DNA of 64,000 bases from positions 56,069 to 120,068 of the IMG/VR virus record IMGVR_UViG_3300017917_004576; one strand, written 5' to 3'. A model generated the notes under the pieces. The model had not been told where the DNA came from and did no database searches. It saw only the letters and a list, made by a program, of their open reading frames with translations. The translations under genes and the position numbers were made by a program. Shown in pieces: positions 62,806 through 64,000 of the stretch (position 1 is its first letter; each line of letters begins with the position of its first letter). This DNA is from a virus.

Positions 62806-63137
62806 TTTGTCTCCTGGCCGCATGTGTTGGGACTAAGATGTGGAAATGCGCTATCTAAAACTTCAACAGCTTTTGGACATTTCATTTTTTCTGCCAAATC
62901 TCTAGTATTTTTCCAACTACTAATTAGTTTTAGAAAATCATTATCATTTTTTGCAACAGCAGACTCTGCGCTGACTCTGTTTACTAGTTTGCCAACAAGC
63001 CCAGCAACATAATCCTTAACTGGTACTAACTGATCTTTAAATAGTACAAATAATATAAGAGCGGCCCCTCCATAAACCATTAGATCTGTTCCTGATAATC
63101 TACTGCTAAATTCTTGAAAACTTTCGGCATAATTCAT
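62802..63137 (-). CDS. Membrane protein with one helix and a helical C-terminal domain
   Basis: 111 residues: an N-terminal polar stretch, one membrane helix (DLMVYGGAALILFVLFKDQLV), an amphipathic linker and a compact helical C-terminus with two Cys (KMKCPKAVEV, PNTCGQ). Overlaps the downstream gene by 4 bases. Part of the membrane/lysis run. Confidence 0.45.
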   Translation of the reverse strand: MNYAESFQEFSSRLSGTDLMVYGGAALILFVLFKDQLVPVKDYVAGLVGKLVNRVSAESAVAKNDNDFLKLISSWKNTRDLAEKMKCPKAVEVLDSAFPHLSPNTCGQETK

Positions 63138-63150
63138 AAGATTCGTCCTT

Positions 63151-63579
63151 TCAGACTAGATAATTGTGTTGAACTGTTAATTTTGGTTTAAAAACGCCCG
63201 CTTCTCTAAAGATTTTAACCATACTATCAATTGTTGAACTGACCAAAATCATAAGAAAACTTTTAACATAAGAGTGAATGTACCCTTCTATTATGTGAGG
63301 TACAACAGGAATGTCAACTGCTAAAAATAAGCTATCATAAAATTTACTAACCATGCTCATAGCAAGTGCTTTTTTATCTGGACTACTTAGATCATTTCCT
63401 ATTATTTCTATAATTTGAATGATACTAGCTATTGCTAATTGCAAAAGTTTCCACACTTGATCTATTGCGAATCTTTTAATATCCTTAAATGATTCTTTTG
63501 TTCTATTTATCAGTTTTTCTACTTCGTTTATTATTAGTTCTTGGCTTTTTGGTTGTTCGTGACTTTCTTGGTTTGTCAT
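63151..63579 (-). CDS. Unknown helical protein, overlapping the holin-like gene
   Basis: The ATG at 63579, with GAGGAG 7 bases upstream, is chosen over an upstream in-frame start. 142 residues, mainly helical; LLQLAIASIIQIIEII and YVKSFLMILVSSTIDSMVKI are hydrophobic enough to associate with membrane. Its first 77 bases lie inside the upstream gene in another frame. Confidence 0.45.
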   Translation of the reverse strand: MTNQESHEQPKSQELIINEVEKLINRTKESFKDIKRFAIDQVWKLLQLAIASIIQIIEIIGNDLSSPDKKALAMSMVSKFYDSLFLAVDIPVVPHIIEGYIHSYVKSFLMILVSSTIDSMVKIFREAGVFKPKLTVQHNYLV

Positions 63580-63847
63580 CTTTTTTCTCCTCGTTAACAA
63601 CTGGTGCGGTATTGATAACTTCTGGTTTAATTTCAGATTTAATATTTTTTCTACTATTAATATACTTATATAATATTACAAATTGACCACCAATTAGAAT
63701 GCAACTTTCCACAGCATGACTAACAACACTAATAAGTTCTTCTTTATTAGTATGATCATTGATAATTCCAGTAAGATATAATCCACTAAAAATAAAACTA
63801 ACGAGTGTAAACCAGAACTCACTTGTGCGGTAGCCGGGTTTAATCAT
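63503..63847 (-). CDS. Holin-like protein (two membrane helices, basic tail)
   Basis: 114 residues. Two hydrophobic helices (FWFTLVSFIFSGLYLTGII and AVESCILIGGQFVILYKYI) separated by a polar loop, and a highly basic C-terminal tail (KKDDKPRKSRTTKKPRTNNKR), the profile of class II holins. A papain-like peptidase, a possible partner, lies downstream. A GGTGTATTACT element is 30 bases upstream. Confidence 0.6.
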   Translation of the reverse strand: MIKPGYRTSEFWFTLVSFIFSGLYLTGIINDHTNKEELISVVSHAVESCILIGGQFVILYKYINSRKNIKSEIKPEVINTAPVVNEEKKDDKPRKSRTTKKPRTNNKRSRKTDK

Positions 63848-63876
63848 GATTTTTCTCCAAAAATAAATACTATATT

Positions 63877-63887
63877 AGTAATACACC
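63877..63887 (-). promoter_or_regulatory. Putative phage-specific promoter element upstream of the holin-like gene
   Basis: Minus-strand GGTGTATTACT, two bases shorter than the form at 4665 and 58226, about 30 bases before the start. It heads the downstream run of membrane genes and the peptidase. Confidence 0.45.
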
Positions 63888-63896
63888 ATCTTATTT

Positions 63897-64000
63897 TTAT
63901 CTTTTATTTAAATATGGATATTCTACGTTCGGTATGGATTTATTTAAAAAATTACACAATTTTTCCCACTTGTTCGTATCGTTAAGTGATAATACTAATA
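63897..64000 (-). CDS. C-terminal end of a possible sulfotransferase, truncated by the window edge
   Basis: Open to the right edge; the frame runs 33 codons to a stop. The readable end, SLNDTNKWEKLCNFLNKSIP and then EYPYLNKR, has the shape of sulfotransferase C-termini, where a W-E-x-LC-x-FL motif is followed by a P-x-P-x-x-N end. With so little sequence this is suggestive only. It would fit the surface-modification theme of the neighbouring genes. Confidence 0.4.
   Translation of the reverse strand, partial: LVLSLNDTNKWEKLCNFLNKSIPNVEYPYLNKR

Noticed and set aside
1-64000. DGR reverse transcriptase or template repeat
   Set aside because: None of the products has YxDD-type RT motifs and no second GC-rich copy of 59383-59493 was seen, so only the target side can be proposed.
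1-64000. tRNA genes
   Set aside because: No convincing cloverleaf or T-loop signature was noticed in the short intergenic gaps.

Overview
The window reads as part of a large, strongly AT-rich tailed bacteriophage genome (Caudoviricetes, probably uncultivated). The evidence is dense coding with ATGA-type stop/start overlaps, standard-code stops (TAA, TAG and TGA all used), giant virion-type proteins, a phage replisome with inteins and homing endonucleases, and a holin-like gene. The host cannot be named. PhoH, MazG-like, class I RNR and RecA genes resemble the auxiliary set of aquatic phages. No stretch longer than about 100 bases lacks a gene. I saw no tRNA, rRNA, CRISPR array, reverse transcriptase or terminase in the window.

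Layout. (1) 1-24723, plus strand: a structural/tail-adhesin block. It starts with the end of a protein carrying a formylglycine-generating-enzyme-like (FGE) fold, then a fibre-like protein with two FN3 domains, a run of small Ig-like proteins sharing a Cys-rich 'NWP...P-SG' repeat, and three very large genes (667, 2246 and 2704 aa) that are probably tail or baseplate parts. (2) 24724-32934, minus strand: Zn-ribbon and possible recombination genes, an EDxHD-type homing endonuclease, and a chain of eight glycosyltransferase-like or surface-modification genes. (3) 32998-53647, minus strand: replication, recombination and nucleotide metabolism. It holds SSB, a DNA polymerase III alpha subunit split over three genes with a DEDDh exonuclease and a LAGLIDADG gene between the pieces, a PD-(D/E)XK nuclease with a class 3 intein, dNMP kinase, primase, DnaB helicase, RecA, a Vsr-like nuclease, HNH, PhoH, MazG-like, NrdA, NrdB and dCMP deaminase. 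(4) 53682-64000, minus strand: a second surface/lysis block with an RgpF-like protein, two proteins joining a circularly permuted FGE fold to Thr-Pro-rich linkers, an Asp-box (BNR) protein, small membrane proteins, a papain-like peptidase with an intein, a holin-like protein, and the tail end of a possible sulfotransferase.

How it fits together. Region 3 supplies a largely phage-encoded replisome and dNTP supply. Two near-consensus sigma70 promoters (upstream of SSB and of dCMP deaminase) suggest early expression by host RNA polymerase. A different recurring element, GGTGTATATTA, precedes genes on both strands and may be a phage-specific promoter. Regions 1, 2 and 4 probably build and decorate the host-contacting surface.

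Most notable. The FGE-like domains are circularly permuted, and one contains a run of 31 codons that all end in G or C inside an otherwise AT-rich gene, exactly at the ligand-facing loop that diversity-generating retroelements rewrite in FGE-fold targets. This looks like a DGR variable region whose template and reverse transcriptase lie outside the window. Next in interest are the Gly1 class 3 intein interrupting the catalytic motif of a nuclease, and the three-piece polymerase.
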